From positions 2,854,001-2,918,000 of the forward strand of contig NZ_CP119566.1 of assembly GCF_029277445.1 (NCBI RefSeq): a stretch of DNA of 64,000 nt. The letters run 5' to 3'. This stretch comes from Pararhizobium qamdonense. GTDB taxonomy: Bacteria; Pseudomonadota; Alphaproteobacteria; Rhizobiales; Rhizobiaceae. This document shows, one piece after another, positions 1 to 10,025 of this stretch. Both the position numbers and the translations under genes were made by a program. The notes under the pieces were generated by a model. That model was not told the DNA's origin. It saw only the letters and a list, made by a program, of their open reading frames with translations, and did not search any database. Position 1 is the first letter of the stretch; the number at the start of each line of letters is the position of its first letter.

Positions 1-31
1 GCCCTTCATCGTCTGGCAGTTCAATCCGAGA

Positions 32-3000
32 TTATCGTGTGACCAGGCAGCTGCCACCGGCGCTCTTGTACTGGGCGCACATCGCATTGGCGGCATCGCG
101 GGAACCGGCGGGAATGCGGACCCGGTAGTAGGTGCCCTTGCCCGCAATGTCAGCCTTCTTGATATCGACACCCTTGCCGCCGATCACGCTGCCGAATTTG
201 CCCGAAAGCGTCTTGTAGGACGTCTGGGCTTCGGCCTCAGACGGCAGCGACGCGATCTGGATCACATAGGTGCCGGGTGCAATCGAGGCTGTCTCGACCG
301 GCTTTTCCGCAGCGGCAGGCTGGGTTGCGGCGATATCGTTCTTGAATGTATCGACAACCTTCCGCTCGGCCACCGGACGCGTCTGCGGTACCGCTTCGGC
401 ACTTGCCACATCCGTCGTCTTGACGGAGCGAACCGGTGCGGTTTCATCGACGGTTGCGGCGGCGGCCTCTGCGAGAGCGCTCTTTTGCCCTTGCTCGGCC
501 AGCTGTTCCACCACCGGCTGCGACCTTGGCGTCGAGGCGGTTTCGATCGGCGCAGCCACGGTCGTCGTCCGGACGACATTGATCTGCGGATCGCCGCTAT
601 TGGCAGCCACATTCGTCTGCGGCTCAGGCGCCGGCTCCTCGCGGGCCACCAGCGTACCATCCGGCTTGACGATCATCGTGCGCACCTTGCGGGGCGAGAC
701 GGCAGGCGTCTGTTCAGCATCGGCCGTGCTGGCCGTCTGTCCATCCGGCAGGAGACGTTCATCGCCGTCTTCCTCCGCCTGCATCAAACCGGGAAGCTCG
801 TTATCGGCACCGTCTAGCGGCATATTTTCCGGCGTCAGCGTGCGCTGAACCACATCGATCGGCTCCTCGGTCGAGGAGACCAGCGTGCCCTGCTGGGGGG
901 TGGTGTCCTGCGCACCGGCGACACGGTCGTAAACGGCCTTGTCCTGGTTCGGAACAGTCTTGCCGCCCTTTTCCACCGGCACCATCTTCACCGGCGACTT
1001 GTCGGCAAGAATGATTTTCGGCTCGCCGCCCGAGAGCGCAGAACCGGTGCCGCCCATGAAGGCATAGACCCCGACGCCGCCGAAGATCGCCAGACCGGCA
1101 ACGGTCGCGGCCAGCAGCGCCAGGCGCCGCCGTCCCGAGCCCCGGCCCTCGTCGTCATAATCATTGTTGGCGGCATAGCCGGAACCGACGGCCAGGCGGT
1201 CGGAAGACGGGTCATTGTCCTGCGGCTGGTTGAGCGAGCGGCGGAAATCCTCTTCCATCGCCTTTTCGAACTCATCGAAATCCTCTTCGACGCGGACATT
1301 GGACGCCTGAACCGGAGCCGCCGCCTGTGGAGCATGGGACCCGCGATCGACGCTCTGGGCATTGCGGCCGGGTGCGGCAAACAGCTGGGCCATTTCGGCA
1401 TCGATGTCGAGATCGTAGTCGGTATGCTGAACGAGCGGACGCTCCTGCTCGACAACGGGCAATTGCGGAACGTTGAGGTCGGTGATCGCCGTCAGTCCCT
1501 CTTCCGTTTCCGAAATCATCGACGGATCGAATGCCAGAGCGCTTTCGGGCTCCTCGCGAACCTCTTCCACGGCCTCCGGAACATAGCGCTCCGGTGCGGC
1601 AACGGGAATGGCGGCTGCCACGGCCGGTGCCGCAGCAACAGTCTTTACGGGCGCTGCGGCGGTTTGCACGACGGCCGGTATGAGTTCCGGCGCTGCTAAT
1701 TCTGGCGCCGCAAATTCGGCGACATCAAATTCGGAAGGATCGATATCGAGGTTGATATCGGACAGATCCAGTTCGAACGTGTCGAGATCGAATTCCGGCT
1801 CAGCGTTCACAGCCGGCTTCAACGCTTCGGCAGCTTCAACGATCACCGGTTGGACGGCAGCCTCTGCCGGCCGGTAGACGGCCTCAGCGGCAGTCGCCAT
1901 GACAGGCGTCGCCACGACAGCGGCAGCCAGCGGCGTTGTATAGGCCTTCTGAGAGGACGCGCCACCACTGGAGGCAACTGGGGTCGCGCGGCTGAATGTC
2001 GGCGTAAACGGGTAGTTGACCTTGCGCGCGACCTCCGCTGGAGAGGCAACCTTCACCTCGGCTGCGGGCGGGACTGGGAAACGCTCGATATCGGCTAGGA
2101 GAGCGTCGATACCATTGGTATCAGCCGGCGAAATGACGACATTGCCGGAGACCGGCGTATCCTGCCATTCCGGCAATTCGGTCTGCATCAGAACGTCTGG
2201 CTCGACGGCGGCCTGCGTGGCAGGCGGCGTGTGCACGGGCTCAACCGCAACCGGGGTCTCGATAGTAACAGGGGTCTCGATCACGGGAGAAGCAACGGCC
2301 GGTTCAACACCAGCGGGCGCGGCGATATCTGCGATCGCAGCAGCGGAAAAATCCGGCTCCGGCTCGTCATGCGGCGCCCGCACTGCACTCGCTTCTGCAT
2401 GCGCTGCCTCAACCTGTGCGTCGTCGTAACCGATCGACAGCTCAAGTTCGCGCTCCAGGTCCGTGGCGTCAAAATCGGGCGCAGTCCACTGTTCGACCGC
2501 CCAGCCAGCGTCCACTTGCGGGACAGGTTCGGCAATTGGGGCAACCGCGACGTCATGGACGGGGGCGCTTGCCTCGACAGCGATGCTTTCCGCGTAAACT
2601 GGCACATCGACAGCAACCGGCGCGATGTTTTCGGCAGGCGTGAAAGCCTCGACACTGGGAGCAGCGATTTCTGCAGCCTGGAATTCTACGACAGGCGGCT
2701 CGGCCGGATATTCCGGCGCTGCAGGCTGTTCGTCCTGCGCGGGTGCAAAGGCCAGAGGCGCTTCGACAGCCACAGGCTCGGCAACATGATGCACAAGCTC
2801 TTCATGAAGCACGGGCTCTTCATGATGCACGGGCTCTTCGGCCCGAACAGGATCGACGGCATGAACTGCCGGCGCAACCTGCGGCGCATCGTAGAAATCG
2901 AATTCGCGCAACAGCTCGTCCTCGAGATCGAGAACCGGCTCCCGGCTCACCATCTCGCGATGCCGTTCGAGTTCCTGCAGCTGCTGGACTGCGGGCCGAT

Positions 3001-3100
3001 TGTCATAGCCGACGATGCGGGCGAGTTCGGCCAATGGATCATCATCCGCCAATACGCCGAAATCCGCAGCCCCGCTTCGTGCCAATTGTTTCTCTGCCAT
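32..3100 (-). CDS. SPOR domain-containing membrane protein with very long acidic cytoplasmic region
   Basis: A 1022-residue protein with three visible parts. Residues 1 to about 655 are low-complexity and rich in Ala, Val, Pro and Glu, with no recognisable fold. A single membrane segment lies near residues 658-685 (LALLAATVAGLAIFGGVGVY). A C-terminal SPOR domain covers about 942-1022 (starts GTYVIQIASLP, ends GGSCLVTR). SPOR domains bind denuded septal peptidoglycan, so a role in cell division or envelope remodelling is the family expectation. The ATG at 3100 (MAEKQLARSG) is chosen over a GTG three codons upstream because GAGTGGAG sits just before it. It follows argS by 62 nt on the same strand. 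The N-terminal region contains an 18-bp tandem repeat (2785-2838). Confidence 0.85.
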   Translation of the reverse strand: MAEKQLARSGAADFGVLADDDPLAELARIVGYDNRPAVQQLQELERHREMVSREPVLDLEDELLREFDFYDAPQVAPAVHAVDPVRAEEPVHHEEPVLHEELVHHVAEPVAVEAPLAFAPAQDEQPAAPEYPAEPPVVEFQAAEIAAPSVEAFTPAENIAPVAVDVPVYAESIAVEASAPVHDVAVAPIAEPVPQVDAGWAVEQWTAPDFDATDLERELELSIGYDDAQVEAAHAEASAVRAPHDEPEPDFSAAAIADIAAPAGVEPAVASPVIETPVTIETPVAVEPVHTPPATQAAVEPDVLMQTELPEWQDTPVSGNVVISPADTNGIDALLADIERFPVPPAAEVKVASPAEVARKVNYPFTPTFSRATPVASSGGASSQKAYTTPLAAAVVATPVMATAAEAVYRPAEAAVQPVIVEAAEALKPAVNAEPEFDLDTFELDLSDINLDIDPSEFDVAEFAAPELAAPELIPAVVQTAAAPVKTVAAAPAVAAAIPVAAPERYVPEAVEEVREEPESALAFDPSMISETEEGLTAITDLNVPQLPVVEQERPLVQHTDYDLDIDAEMAQLFAAPGRNAQSVDRGSHAPQAAAPVQASNVRVEEDFDEFEKAMEEDFRRSLNQPQDNDPSSDRLAVGSGYAANNDYDDEGRGSGRRRLALLAATVAGLAIFGGVGVYAFMGGTGSALSGGEPKIILADKSPVKMVPVEKGGKTVPNQDKAVYDRVAGAQDTTPQQGTLVSSTEEPIDVVQRTLTPENMPLDGADNELPGLMQAEEDGDERLLPDGQTASTADAEQTPAVSPRKVRTMIVKPDGTLVAREEPAPEPQTNVAANSGDPQINVVRTTTVAAPIETASTPRSQPVVEQLAEQGQKSALAEAAAATVDETAPVRSVKTTDVASAEAVPQTRPVAERKVVDTFKNDIAATQPAAAEKPVETASIAPGTYVIQIASLPSEAEAQTSYKTLSGKFGSVIGGKGVDIKKADIAGKGTYYRVRIPAGSRDAANAMCAQYKSAGGSCLVTR
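2785..2838. repeat. Three tandem 18-bp repeats inside the SPOR protein gene
   Basis: Three consecutive 18-bp units (2785-2802, 2803-2820, 2821-2838) of the form CATGATGCACGGGCTCTT, differing at a few positions. On the coding strand they encode repeated six-residue units rich in His-Glu-Glu-Pro-Val. In-frame repeats of this kind can change copy number without breaking the gene. Confidence 0.85.
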
Positions 3101-3162
3101 CCGCTCCACTCACAAGTACTAGCCAGTCATTGCCAGTTCATTGTGGGTAAATGGTGACAATA

Positions 3163-4923
3163 CTATCGCATCTCATTGGGTGCAGCGGTACCTGTAATGG
3201 ACAGGCCCGATTTCAACACCGAGGCGACAGCACGCACCAGCCCAAGTCTGGCAATGGTCAATTCTCCATTTTTATCGTTAACAAAACGTAATTCTGGAGA
3301 ATCTTTACCTTTATTCCAGTGTGCGTGGAAGGCGCTCGCAAGATCATAGAGGTAAAATGCAATGCGATGAGGCTCCTGGGACAGTGCCGCAGCCTCGATA
3401 ATACGCGGATATTCTGCCAGCTTGGCAACAAGCTGAAGCTCGTTCGAATCAGAGATGTTGCCTTGAATGGCGCCAGCCAGATCGACGGTATCAAAGTCGA
3501 TGCCCGGAAACGCCTCGCCCGCCTGCCGGAAAACCGACATGCAGCGCGCATGCGCATATTGTACGTAGAAGACCGGGTTATCCTTCGACTGTTCTGTCAC
3601 CTTGGCAAAATCGAAGTCCAGCGGCTCGGAACTCTTGCGGTAGATCATCATGAACCGCACCGAATCGCGGCCGACCTCTTCGACGACGTCGCGCAGCGTG
3701 ACGAAATCGCCCGACCGCTTCGACATCTTCACCGGCTCGCCGTCACGATAGAGCTTCACCAGCTGGCACAGGAGCACCGTCAGCTTCGACGCACCGCCGG
3801 AGACCGCCCGCGCAACCGCTTCCAGACGCTTGACGTAGCCGCCGTGGTCGGCGCCGAGAACATAGATCATCTCGTTGAAACCGCGATCGTACTTGTCCTT
3901 GAAATAGGCAACGTCGGCGGCGAAATAGGTATAGGCGCCATCCGACTTGATCAGCGGCCGGTCGATATCGTCGCCAACCTCGGTGGAGCGGAACAATGTC
4001 TGCTCGCGATCTTCCCAATCTTCCGGCAGCTGGCCCTTCGGCGGCGGCAGCGTGCCCTTGTAGACATGGCCCTTGAAGGTCAGGTCGTTGATGGCGTTGC
4101 GAATGCGCGTTGCGCCATCCGCATGCAGCGTGCGCTCGGAGAAGAACACGTCGTGATGAACGTTGAGAGCCGCCAGGTCCTCGCGGATCATGACCATCAT
4201 CGCGGCGATGGTGCGTTCCTTGACGAGCGGCATCCACTTGTCTTCCGGCATGATGCGCAGGCTTGAGCCGTACTCAGCGACCAGCGCCTCGCCGACCGGC
4301 ACAAGGTAATCGCCGGGATAGAGCCCTGCCGGGATCTCGCCGATCTTTTCGCCCAGCGCCTCACGGTAGCGCAGAAAGGCCGAGCGGGCGAGCGTATCGA
4401 TCTGCGAGCCGGCGTCGTTGATGTAATATTCCTTGGTGACCCCGTAGCCTGCAAATTCGAGCAGGTTGGCGAGCGTGTCGCCGACAACGGCGCCACGGCA
4501 ATGTCCGACATGCATCGGACCGGTCGGATTGGCCGAGACATATTCGACATTGACCTTGCGGCCGGCACCCACGGAGCTCTTGCCGTATTCGGTGCCTTCG
4601 GCAACCATGACGGTCAGAAGTTTCTGCCAATAGGCGATCGAAAGCTTGACGTTGATAAAGCCGGGGCCTGCGACAGAAACGCCGGCAACTTCCGGATCTT
4701 CCTTCAGCTTGGCAACGATCTGGTCGGCGAGCGCGCGCGGATTGGTGCCGAGCGGCTTGGCCAGGACCATCGCCGCATTGGTCGCGACATCGCCATGGCT
4801 CGCGTCGCGCGGTGATTCCACGCTGATTCGGCTGAAATCGAGCTCTGATCGGTTTTCACGCACGATATCAAGTGCTTCGAGCACGTTTTTAATTCTTGAT
4901 CCGAAGTCAGTGAAAAGATTCAT
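3163..4923 (-). CDS. argS: Arginyl-tRNA synthetase
   Basis: Class I aminoacyl-tRNA synthetase that charges tRNA-Arg in the cytoplasm. The 586-residue product has the N-terminal ArgS additional domain, the HIGH-type motif HVGH at residues 138-141 within [12 protein letters not shown], and a KMSKS-type motif read as KMSKR around residue 400. The C-terminal part is the DALR anticodon-binding region. The start MNLFTDF at 4923 matches the usual rhizobial N-terminus; an ATG at 4932 is an alternative. Upstream lies dgt on the same strand, 104 nt away, and the SPOR gene follows; the three could form one transcript. Length and motifs are normal, so the assignment is secure. Confidence 0.97.
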   Translation of the reverse strand: MNLFTDFGSRIKNVLEALDIVRENRSELDFSRISVESPRDASHGDVATNAAMVLAKPLGTNPRALADQIVAKLKEDPEVAGVSVAGPGFINVKLSIAYWQKLLTVMVAEGTEYGKSSVGAGRKVNVEYVSANPTGPMHVGHCRGAVVGDTLANLLEFAGYGVTKEYYINDAGSQIDTLARSAFLRYREALGEKIGEIPAGLYPGDYLVPVGEALVAEYGSSLRIMPEDKWMPLVKERTIAAMMVMIREDLAALNVHHDVFFSERTLHADGATRIRNAINDLTFKGHVYKGTLPPPKGQLPEDWEDREQTLFRSTEVGDDIDRPLIKSDGAYTYFAADVAYFKDKYDRGFNEMIYVLGADHGGYVKRLEAVARAVSGGASKLTVLLCQLVKLYRDGEPVKMSKRSGDFVTLRDVVEEVGRDSVRFMMIYRKSSEPLDFDFAKVTEQSKDNPVFYVQYAHARCMSVFRQAGEAFPGIDFDTVDLAGAIQGNISDSNELQLVAKLAEYPRIIEAAALSQEPHRIAFYLYDLASAFHAHWNKGKDSPELRFVNDKNGELTIARLGLVRAVASVLKSGLSITGTAAPNEMR

Positions 4924-5027
4924 AGCACCCATCCGCTCAGCTGCACCTCAAGGTGCAAGGCCGCGTTCCTATCGTTCACATCAACAGCAGCCCGATATCG
5001 CGATGCTGCCGCCAACCGGCGCGGTGA

Positions 5028-6245
5028 CTACCGCAAATCAGGGGTATGGTCAAACAATCGCCTGTGCACGGAGATTGCATAGGTATCGGTCATCCCGGCC
5101 AGATAGTCGCCGACATGGCGGGCCTTGGCCGGTTCCGCCATGCCGGGGATCTGGTCGATCCAATAGTGTTTCAGCATTTCGCCGGGATTGGCCATGAAGG
5201 CCTTGTAGAGGTCGGTGACAATCAGGGCCGCATCCTTGCGCACCCGCATGACGTCCGGATGGCGATAGATCCGCGTCATCAGCATCTTCTTGATCAACCG
5301 GTCGGTCTCGGCCATAGCGGGCGAGAAGGTGGCGATCACCCTGCCCGCGTTGCGCACATCAGCCGCACTCTGCGGCCGGATTTCCTTCAGATTGTCCTGC
5401 GCAACCGTGATCACGTCCTCAACCATGGCGGTGATCTGGCGGCGCATGATTTCATGGGTGAAGCGGCTGGCCTCAAGTCCCGGATAACGCTCGCCAACCT
5501 CGCGCATCAGCCCGGCCAGGAACGGTATTTCCTCCAGCATCTCGAACTTGAGATAGCCGGAGCGGAGCCCGTCGTCGATATCATGGGTATTATAGGCAAT
5601 ATCGTCGGCAATCGCCGCCACCTGGGCCTCAAGGCTGGCAAAGCTTGCCAGCTCCAGATCGTGGACGGCACAATAATCGAGGATAGGCTGCGGCACGGGA
5701 CCGCGCGTGCCCTCGCCAGTTGCAGCCACCAGCGGCCCGTTGTGCTTGACCAGCCCTTCCAGGCTCTCCCATGTGAGGTTCAGCCCATCGAATTCGGCAT
5801 AGCGGCGCTCAAGCTTGGTGACGATGCGCAGCGACTGGGCATTGTGATCGAAGCCGCCATAGGGGGCGAGCATTTCGTGCAGCGCATCCTCGCCGGTATG
5901 CCCAAAGGGCGTGTGGCCGAAATCGTGAACCAGGGCGACGCCCTCGGCGAGGTCTTCGTCCAGCCGCATGGCGCGCGCCAGCGCCCGGGCGATCTGCGCC
6001 ACCTCGATCGTATGCGTGAGGCGCGTGCGGTAGTGATCGCCATCGGCGGCGATGAAGACCTGGGTCTTGTGCTTGAGCCGCCGGAAAGCGGTGGTGTGGA
6101 CGATACGGTCGCGGTCGCGCTGGAAATCGGATCGCGTCGCGCTGCCGGTTTCAGGATAAAGCCGTCCGCGGCTGGACCAGGGATCCGAGGCGAAAATCGC
6201 GCGTTCACCCGCACCGAAACCAAGCGCATGTCTGTCCAATGTCAT
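5028..6245 (-). CDS. dgt: dGTP triphosphohydrolase-like protein (HD superfamily)
   Basis: HD-domain phosphohydrolase of the deoxyguanosinetriphosphate triphosphohydrolase-like family, 405 residues. Members hydrolyse dNTPs to the nucleoside and triphosphate. The metal-binding signature is visible: His78 in [14 protein letters not shown], then His107-Asp108 in [20 protein letters not shown]. The N-terminus [19 protein letters not shown] is typical of the alphaproteobacterial branch. The start at 6245 ([11 protein letters not shown]) was chosen because it matches the family N-terminus and has GGGA just upstream; the frame stays open further upstream but that part resembles no known domain. It is divergent from erpA, with about 209 nt between the two starts. 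Exact substrate preference cannot be read from sequence. Confidence 0.93.
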   Translation of the reverse strand: MTLDRHALGFGAGERAIFASDPWSSRGRLYPETGSATRSDFQRDRDRIVHTTAFRRLKHKTQVFIAADGDHYRTRLTHTIEVAQIARALARAMRLDEDLAEGVALVHDFGHTPFGHTGEDALHEMLAPYGGFDHNAQSLRIVTKLERRYAEFDGLNLTWESLEGLVKHNGPLVAATGEGTRGPVPQPILDYCAVHDLELASFASLEAQVAAIADDIAYNTHDIDDGLRSGYLKFEMLEEIPFLAGLMREVGERYPGLEASRFTHEIMRRQITAMVEDVITVAQDNLKEIRPQSAADVRNAGRVIATFSPAMAETDRLIKKMLMTRIYRHPDVMRVRKDAALIVTDLYKAFMANPGEMLKHYWIDQIPGMAEPAKARHVGDYLAGMTDTYAISVHRRLFDHTPDLR

Positions 6246-6454
6246 TTCCCGTTCAGCATCCCATTGACGCGGTATGAAAGCCTTCATACCTATAGTGGGC
6301 GCTGCAGGAAAGCACCGAGTGGAAATCGCTCGTGACCTTGAATGAAAACAAGGATTTGCCGCGCAATCGATCCTTCCCGTCCACCGGCACTTTTGGACGA
6401 CGGGTGATATGAACAGCGAATCTCTCCGGTTCTTGACCCCGGCAGGAGGTAGAT

Positions 6455-6787
6455 ATGACGATAGACACCGTAACTCTCTCGGACTCGGCGGCAAAACGCA
6501 TTGCCGTCATCCTGAAATCCGATGCCGAGAAGAAGGCCATGCGCGTTTCCGTCGAAGGCGGCGGCTGCTCGGGCTTTTCCTACAAGTTCGATCTTGTCGG
6601 CGATGCCGATGACGACGACCTTATCCTGGAAAAGGGCGAGGCCAAGGTCCTGATCGACAGCCTGTCTCTGGTCTATATGAGCGGCTCCGAAATCGATTTC
6701 GTCGATAACCTGCTCGGCCAATCCTTCCAGATCAAGAACCCGAACGCCGTCGCAAGCTGCGGCTGCGGCACCAGTTTTTCGGTCTGA
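6455..6787 (+). CDS. erpA: A-type iron-sulfur cluster carrier / insertion protein
   Basis: Small (110-residue) A-type carrier of the HesB/IscA/ErpA family, which receives Fe-S clusters from the scaffold and passes them to apo-enzymes. The three ligand cysteines are present: Cys38 in GGGCSGF and Cys102 and Cys104 in the terminal SCGCGTSF. A strong ribosome-binding site, AGGAGGT, lies 5 nt before the ATG. The gene is divergent from dgt, an arrangement seen in other rhizobia, and converges on the cardiolipin synthase with only 15 nt between stop codons. ErpA and IscA are hard to separate by sequence alone; the isolated location away from suf/isc genes favours ErpA. Confidence 0.9.
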   Translation: MTIDTVTLSDSAAKRIAVILKSDAEKKAMRVSVEGGGCSGFSYKFDLVGDADDDDLILEKGEAKVLIDSLSLVYMSGSEIDFVDNLLGQSFQIKNPNAVASCGCGTSFSV

Positions 6788-6802
6788 CGGCAGCCTGCCC
6801 TT

Positions 6803-8263
6803 TTAAAGATAGGGCGATCCCAGCCAGAATATTTTGTTGAGCAGGCGCGTGGTGAACGGCTTGGCCCGCAGGTCTGCGAGGGTCACTGGCTCGGCACTGC
6901 TCAGCACGGATTGCAACTTGTTGCCGACGGTGCTGGCGAAGCCTGCGTCCAGAACCTCCAGATCGATCTCGAAATTGAGCCGCAGCGAGCGCGGATCGAG
7001 GTTGGAGGAGCCGACATAGGCCCAGCGGTCATCGACCGTCATCAGCTTGGAATGATTGAACGCACCGGTGGCGCGCCAGATGCGGCAGCCGCCTTTGAGC
7101 GTCTGGTCGAACTGCGCCGTCATCGCCCGGTCCACCAATACCAGATTGTTGACGGCCGGGACGACGATATCGACCTCGACCCCGCGCAGCGATGCCGTGA
7201 CCAGCGCGCTGATCAATTCCCGGTCCGGCAGGAAATAGGGCGACATGATGCGGATATTGCGTCTGGCGACCGAGAAAGCCCCCATCATCATCTTGTGGTT
7301 GGATTCGTTGGCGCGGTCCGGCCCAGACGGCACGGCGCGCATCAGCATGGTTGGCTTTTGCTGGGACGGTGCCGCAGAGATTTTCCATTCCGGCCCATCC
7401 AGTGCTTCGCGGCTGGAAAACCGCCAGTCCTCCGACGCCACCTGGAAAAGATCGGCAACGACCGGGCCGGTGACGCGAAAATGCGTGTCGCGCGCCTGCC
7501 CTTCACCGGCAAACTCGCCGGTAAAGCCAGAGCGTATGTTCATCCCGCCGGTGAAGGCCACGGCACCATCGACGACGAGGATTTTCCGGTGGGTGCGCAG
7601 GTTGGCATAGGGCAGCCGCAGCCCCATGATGATGTTGCCGTTGAAGACCCTGACCGTCACGCCCCCCTGCTGCAGGTAACCGACAATGCTGGGCACCGAA
7701 TAGCGCGCGCCGACGGCATCGATAAGGACGCGAACGGCAACGCCGCGTTTGGCAGCGGCGATCAGGGCATCGGCAAAGCGCAGGCCAATCGGATCGCGAT
7801 CGAAAATATAGGTTTCCAGAAGGATGGAGCGCGTTGCGCCGCCGATCTGATCCAGCATCATCGCATAGGCTTTATCGCCGCCTTCCAGCATTACGATGCC
7901 GTTGCCGCCGCACATGCGATGCCGGCTGACGCGATCCCCAAGCAGTTTCATCGCGCCGAATCGCTGCCCGAACCGCTCGGCAACCACGGTGCTCGAAATA
8001 TCGAATTTTTCCATGGCATCCGGCCCGCGTTCGCGAAACAGCGACCGCTGCTGTCCGATCGACGAGCGGCGGATGCGATTAATGCCGGCAACCGCGTAGA
8101 TCAGCGCACCGATGACGGGCGACAGAAGAATGACACCCACCCAGCCAAGCGCCGAGCGTACCTCGTCCTTGGTCATCGCCGCGTGAATGGCGGCGGGAAC
8201 GCCAAGGATGATGGAGAGCGCCGCCAGGATATGCGGCCAATAGGTTGTCAAAAGATCGATCAT
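6803..8263 (-). CDS. cls: Cardiolipin synthase (phospholipase D family)
   Basis: Inner-membrane enzyme that makes cardiolipin by phosphatidyl transfer. The 486-residue protein begins with two membrane segments (about residues 5-25 and 40-60), the layout of bacterial ClsA-type synthases. It carries two phospholipase D HKD motifs: one starting at His225 (HRKILVVDG, followed by AFTGGMN) and one at His404 (HSKLMTVDD, followed by YVGSSNLDPRSL). Both catalytic His/Lys/Asp sets are intact. It is transcribed alone, converging on erpA and divergent from xth across about 140 nt. Other PLD transferases share the motifs, but the paired N-terminal membrane helices and the length support Cls. Confidence 0.92.
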   Translation of the reverse strand: MIDLLTTYWPHILAALSIILGVPAAIHAAMTKDEVRSALGWVGVILLSPVIGALIYAVAGINRIRRSSIGQQRSLFRERGPDAMEKFDISSTVVAERFGQRFGAMKLLGDRVSRHRMCGGNGIVMLEGGDKAYAMMLDQIGGATRSILLETYIFDRDPIGLRFADALIAAAKRGVAVRVLIDAVGARYSVPSIVGYLQQGGVTVRVFNGNIIMGLRLPYANLRTHRKILVVDGAVAFTGGMNIRSGFTGEFAGEGQARDTHFRVTGPVVADLFQVASEDWRFSSREALDGPEWKISAAPSQQKPTMLMRAVPSGPDRANESNHKMMMGAFSVARRNIRIMSPYFLPDRELISALVTASLRGVEVDIVVPAVNNLVLVDRAMTAQFDQTLKGGCRIWRATGAFNHSKLMTVDDRWAYVGSSNLDPRSLRLNFEIDLEVLDAGFASTVGNKLQSVLSSAEPVTLADLRAKPFTTRLLNKIFWLGSPYL

Positions 8264-8406
8264 GCACGGAACTATAACGGGCCGCGATCAGGAAGCAATT
8301 CACCTGCCGTCCACACGTCTTTGTCTGCACCGGGTTTGTGAAAAGGGTGCGGTGGCGCTAAAAGAAAGACAGGCCGCTGCGCCGCCAGCCAAAAGGACGT
8401 GATTGC

Positions 8407-9195
8407 ATGAAAATCGTTACCTGGAACATCAACGGCGTTCGGGCCCGCATCGACGTTCTCGTGGCCTGGCTGAAGGAATCGCAGCCCGATATCGTTTGCC
8501 TCCAGGAAATCAAGACGATGGACGAAGGCTTTCCGCGCGCCGAGATCGAGGCGCTTGGTTATCACGTCGAAACACATGGGCAAAAGGGTTTCAACGGCGT
8601 CGCCATCCTGTCGAAGCTGAAGCCCGACGAAATCAATCGCGGCCTGCCCGGCGGCGATGCAGACGAGCAGTCCCGCTTCATCGAGGGGGTCTTTTCCGTC
8701 GAAGGCGGTGCCATCCGCGTCTGCTCGCTCTATCTGCCCAATGGTAACCCGGTCGAAACGGAGAAATTTCTCTATAAGCTGTCCTGGATGGACCGCCTCA
8801 ACGCCTTTGCTGAGAGCCGCCTTGCCCTGGAGGAGCCGCTTATACTGGCCGGCGACTACAATGTCATTGCCGAGCCGCATGATTGCTGGGACGTCAAGGT
8901 CTGGCAGAATGACGCCCTGTATCAGCCGCGCACGCGCCAGGCTTTCCGCCGGCTTGAAAACCTGGGCTTTACCGATGCCGTCCGTTCAACCACGGATGCA
9001 GCACCACTTTATACATTCTGGGATTATCAGGCCGGTTGCTGGCCGAAGAATTTCGGAATCCGGATCGATCACCTGATGCTGTCGCCGGAAGCGGCCGACC
9101 GGCTGGTCTCGACCGATATCGAAAAGCACGTGCGCGCCTGGGAAAAGCCGTCCGATCACGTGCCGGTGGCAGCCCAGTTCAATTTTGCGGCTTGA
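8407..9195 (+). CDS. xth: Exodeoxyribonuclease III / AP endonuclease
   Basis: DNA repair nuclease of the exonuclease III (ExoA/Xth) family, 262 residues, which cleaves at abasic sites and trims 3' blocked ends. Visible active-site elements are WNINGVRAR at the N-terminus, Glu34 in CLQEIKTMDE, the GDYNVI segment, and the C-terminal GIRIDHLM followed by His251 in SDHVPVAAQF. AGGA about 10 nt upstream serves as ribosome-binding site. It stands alone on the plus strand and converges on exoR. Rhizobial genomes usually hold several paralogues, so no numbered symbol is given. Confidence 0.94.
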   Translation: MKIVTWNINGVRARIDVLVAWLKESQPDIVCLQEIKTMDEGFPRAEIEALGYHVETHGQKGFNGVAILSKLKPDEINRGLPGGDADEQSRFIEGVFSVEGGAIRVCSLYLPNGNPVETEKFLYKLSWMDRLNAFAESRLALEEPLILAGDYNVIAEPHDCWDVKVWQNDALYQPRTRQAFRRLENLGFTDAVRSTTDAAPLYTFWDYQAGCWPKNFGIRIDHLMLSPEAADRLVSTDIEKHVRAWEKPSDHVPVAAQFNFAA

Positions 9196-9221
9196 AAGAA
9201 TGAACGAAAGGGCCTGACGGC

Positions 9222-10025
9222 TCAGTCGCTATCGCTGTCCAGATGAATGCTGTGGGACATGGCGACGGCCTTGCGGCGGTCGTCTTCACCGGCAATCGAA
9301 AAGGCCTGCTCCTGCAGCGACTGCAGCCATGGCCGTTCCTTCGGCGTACACTGGTCCAGTGCTGCCGTCATATAGGCCAGCCCACGCGCTGTCTGGCCTT
9401 CCTGGAAGATCACATTGCCGAACACGCCCATGGCACCGGCGTGGCCATTCTTGCGGGCGCGGTTCAGCCATTTCTTGGCCTGTTGCACATTGACGCTGCC
9501 GCCATCGCCGGAGAGAAGCATCTTGGCCAGCTGAAACTGCGCCTCGGGAACACCGAAGGTGGAGGCGGCCTGGAAATAGAGCTGACGGGCCTGGCTGAGG
9601 TCGCTCTTGACGGGGCTGTCGGGAATGCCGCGGCGATAATAGCCTGCCAGCGAAATCAGCGCATTGACGAAATAGCCGGTATCCTCAGAGCCGGGCTCCA
9701 CACCCTTCTCCGCAATCTCGTTATAGATCTTGAAAGCTTCCAGGTCGTTTTCCGCCACGCCGTCGCCATAGGCGTACATGTTGGCCAGTGCCCAGCGCGA
9801 ACCCGTATGGCCCTGTTCGGCGGCATAGCGGTAGGCTTCGACTGCCTCGTCCTTGCGGCCATTCTTATAGGCGGAAAAACCGAACTTGAAGAGAGCGAAC
9901 GGTCCCGATTCCTTGGTGACGCCGGCATTGGGATCAAAAGCGTAGGCCATGCGGTGCTCAGCGGACAGTGCAAGCGCCACACTCAGAACAAGAAACGTCA
10001 ACGACCGGTAACCGCGTATCAGCAT
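9222..10025 (-). CDS. exoR: ExoR, periplasmic Sel1-repeat regulator of exopolysaccharide and motility
   Basis: A 267-residue exported Sel1/TPR-like repeat protein. The signal peptide covers about residues 1-29 (cleavage before FDPNAGV). The body matches rhizobial ExoR closely by eye: SPFALFKFGFSAYK, EAVEAYRYAAEQGHTG, SRWALANMYAYGDGVAEND and QARQLYFQAASTFGVPEAQ are hallmark segments. In Sinorhizobium and Agrobacterium, ExoR binds the periplasmic part of the ChvG/ExoS sensor kinase and holds the ChvG-ChvI system off, repressing succinoglycan and favouring motility; low pH triggers its degradation. No chvG, chvI or exo synthesis gene is in the window, as expected for this unlinked gene. A roughly 600-nt gene-free region lies upstream. 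Confidence 0.92.
   Translation of the reverse strand: MLIRGYRSLTFLVLSVALALSAEHRMAYAFDPNAGVTKESGPFALFKFGFSAYKNGRKDEAVEAYRYAAEQGHTGSRWALANMYAYGDGVAENDLEAFKIYNEIAEKGVEPGSEDTGYFVNALISLAGYYRRGIPDSPVKSDLSQARQLYFQAASTFGVPEAQFQLAKMLLSGDGGSVNVQQAKKWLNRARKNGHAGAMGVFGNVIFQEGQTARGLAYMTAALDQCTPKERPWLQSLQEQAFSIAGEDDRRKAVAMSHSIHLDSDSD

Noticed and set aside
1..31. Possible start codon (ATG on the minus strand at 9-7) of a following gene
   Set aside because: Only nine bases would be inside the window and no clear ribosome-binding site precedes it.
2785..2838. Short regularly spaced repeats considered as a CRISPR remnant
   Set aside because: The units are directly adjacent without spacers and are in frame inside a gene; no cas genes are in the window.
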